Assembly: GCA_013824055.1 (NCBI GenBank)
Contig: PNNE01000065.1
Location: forward strand, 1 to 6,667
DNA: 6,667 nucleotides
Reading direction: 5' to 3'
Source of the DNA: Rhodobacter sp.
Lineage (GTDB): Bacteria > Pseudomonadota > Alphaproteobacteria > Rhodobacterales > Rhodobacteraceae
In this document: positions 6,620 through 6,667 of the stretch, one piece after another
How the letters are laid out: each line of letters starts with the position of its first letter
Numbering within the stretch: position 1 is the first letter of the stretch
Notes under the pieces: model-generated
What the model was told of the DNA's origin: nothing
What the model saw: only the letters and a program-made list of their open reading frames with translations
Database searches by the model: none
Translations under genes and position numbers: made by a program

Positions 6620-6667
6620 CTACAGACCCAGCGCGGCCCGTTGCGCCGCAACCAGCGCCGCGTTGCC
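6620..6667 (-). CDS. rph: Probable RNase PH, last 15 codons (5' part outside window)
   Basis: On the minus strand an open frame enters from the window edge and ends in TAG directly before the rdgB ATG. Its 15 residues read GNAALVAAQRAALGL. This alanine- and leucine-rich tail, with the AAQRAALGL ending, resembles the C-terminus of alphaproteobacterial RNase PH, which trims tRNA 3' ends phosphorolytically. The order rph-rdgB-hemW is common in this group. The identity rests on a very short peptide plus context, so it is a probable assignment. The frame is uninterrupted and the codons (GCG, CTG, GGC) fit a GC-rich genome, which supports a real coding end over spacer. Confidence 0.7.
   Translation of the reverse strand, partial: GNAALVAAQRAALGL

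Noticed and set aside
1..6667. Search for a mobile element, CRISPR array, toxin-antitoxin pair, defence system or riboswitch
   Set aside because: All sequence is accounted for by conserved housekeeping genes with at most three bases between them. No direct repeat array, terminal inverted repeat, tRNA or structured leader was seen.

Overview
This window is a compact piece of chromosome from a GC-rich alphaproteobacterium, most likely of the order Rhodobacterales (Rhodobacter/Roseobacter type). The assignment rests on the gene order mnmE-mnmG-rsmG-parA-parB next to hemW-rdgB-rph, on the high-GC codon choice, and on family details such as the GVFTADWA segment in RdgB and the FHVKH start of MnmG. 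It is an inference from remembered family patterns, not a database match.

Left part (1-4826, + strand): five genes run as one tight block. They are the 3' end of mnmE (GTPase for tRNA wobble uridine modification), mnmG (its FAD partner), rsmG (16S rRNA m7G methyltransferase), parA (partition ATPase) and parB (CTP-dependent clamp that binds parS). Junctions are +3, -4, -8 and +2 bases, so translational coupling is likely and the block probably forms one transcript. MnmE and MnmG act as one enzyme complex on tRNA. ParA and ParB act with parS to move and organise the replication origin region.

Two sites matching the chromosomal parS consensus lie inside the coding sequence of this block. TGTTCCACGTGAAACA covers the first codons of mnmG (632-647). 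The perfect palindrome TGTTTCACGTGAAACA lies in the 5' part of rsmG (2537-2552). All parts of a ParABS system are therefore present within about 4.2 kb.

Right part (4827-6667, - strand): hemW (radical SAM heme-chaperone family), rdgB (ITP/XTP/dITP pyrophosphatase) and the last 15 codons of a gene that looks like rph (RNase PH) run towards the left block. The junctions are a one-base overlap and direct abutment. parB and hemW converge with stop codons back to back in TGATCA, leaving no intergenic base. Only five bases of the window (628-630 and 3925-3926) lie outside a coding region.

I see no tRNA, rRNA, insertion sequence, CRISPR array or convincing terminator, and no previously undescribed system. 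The most interesting signals are the parS sites embedded in genes, the zero-gap convergent junction, and a non-canonical G4 motif in MnmE.
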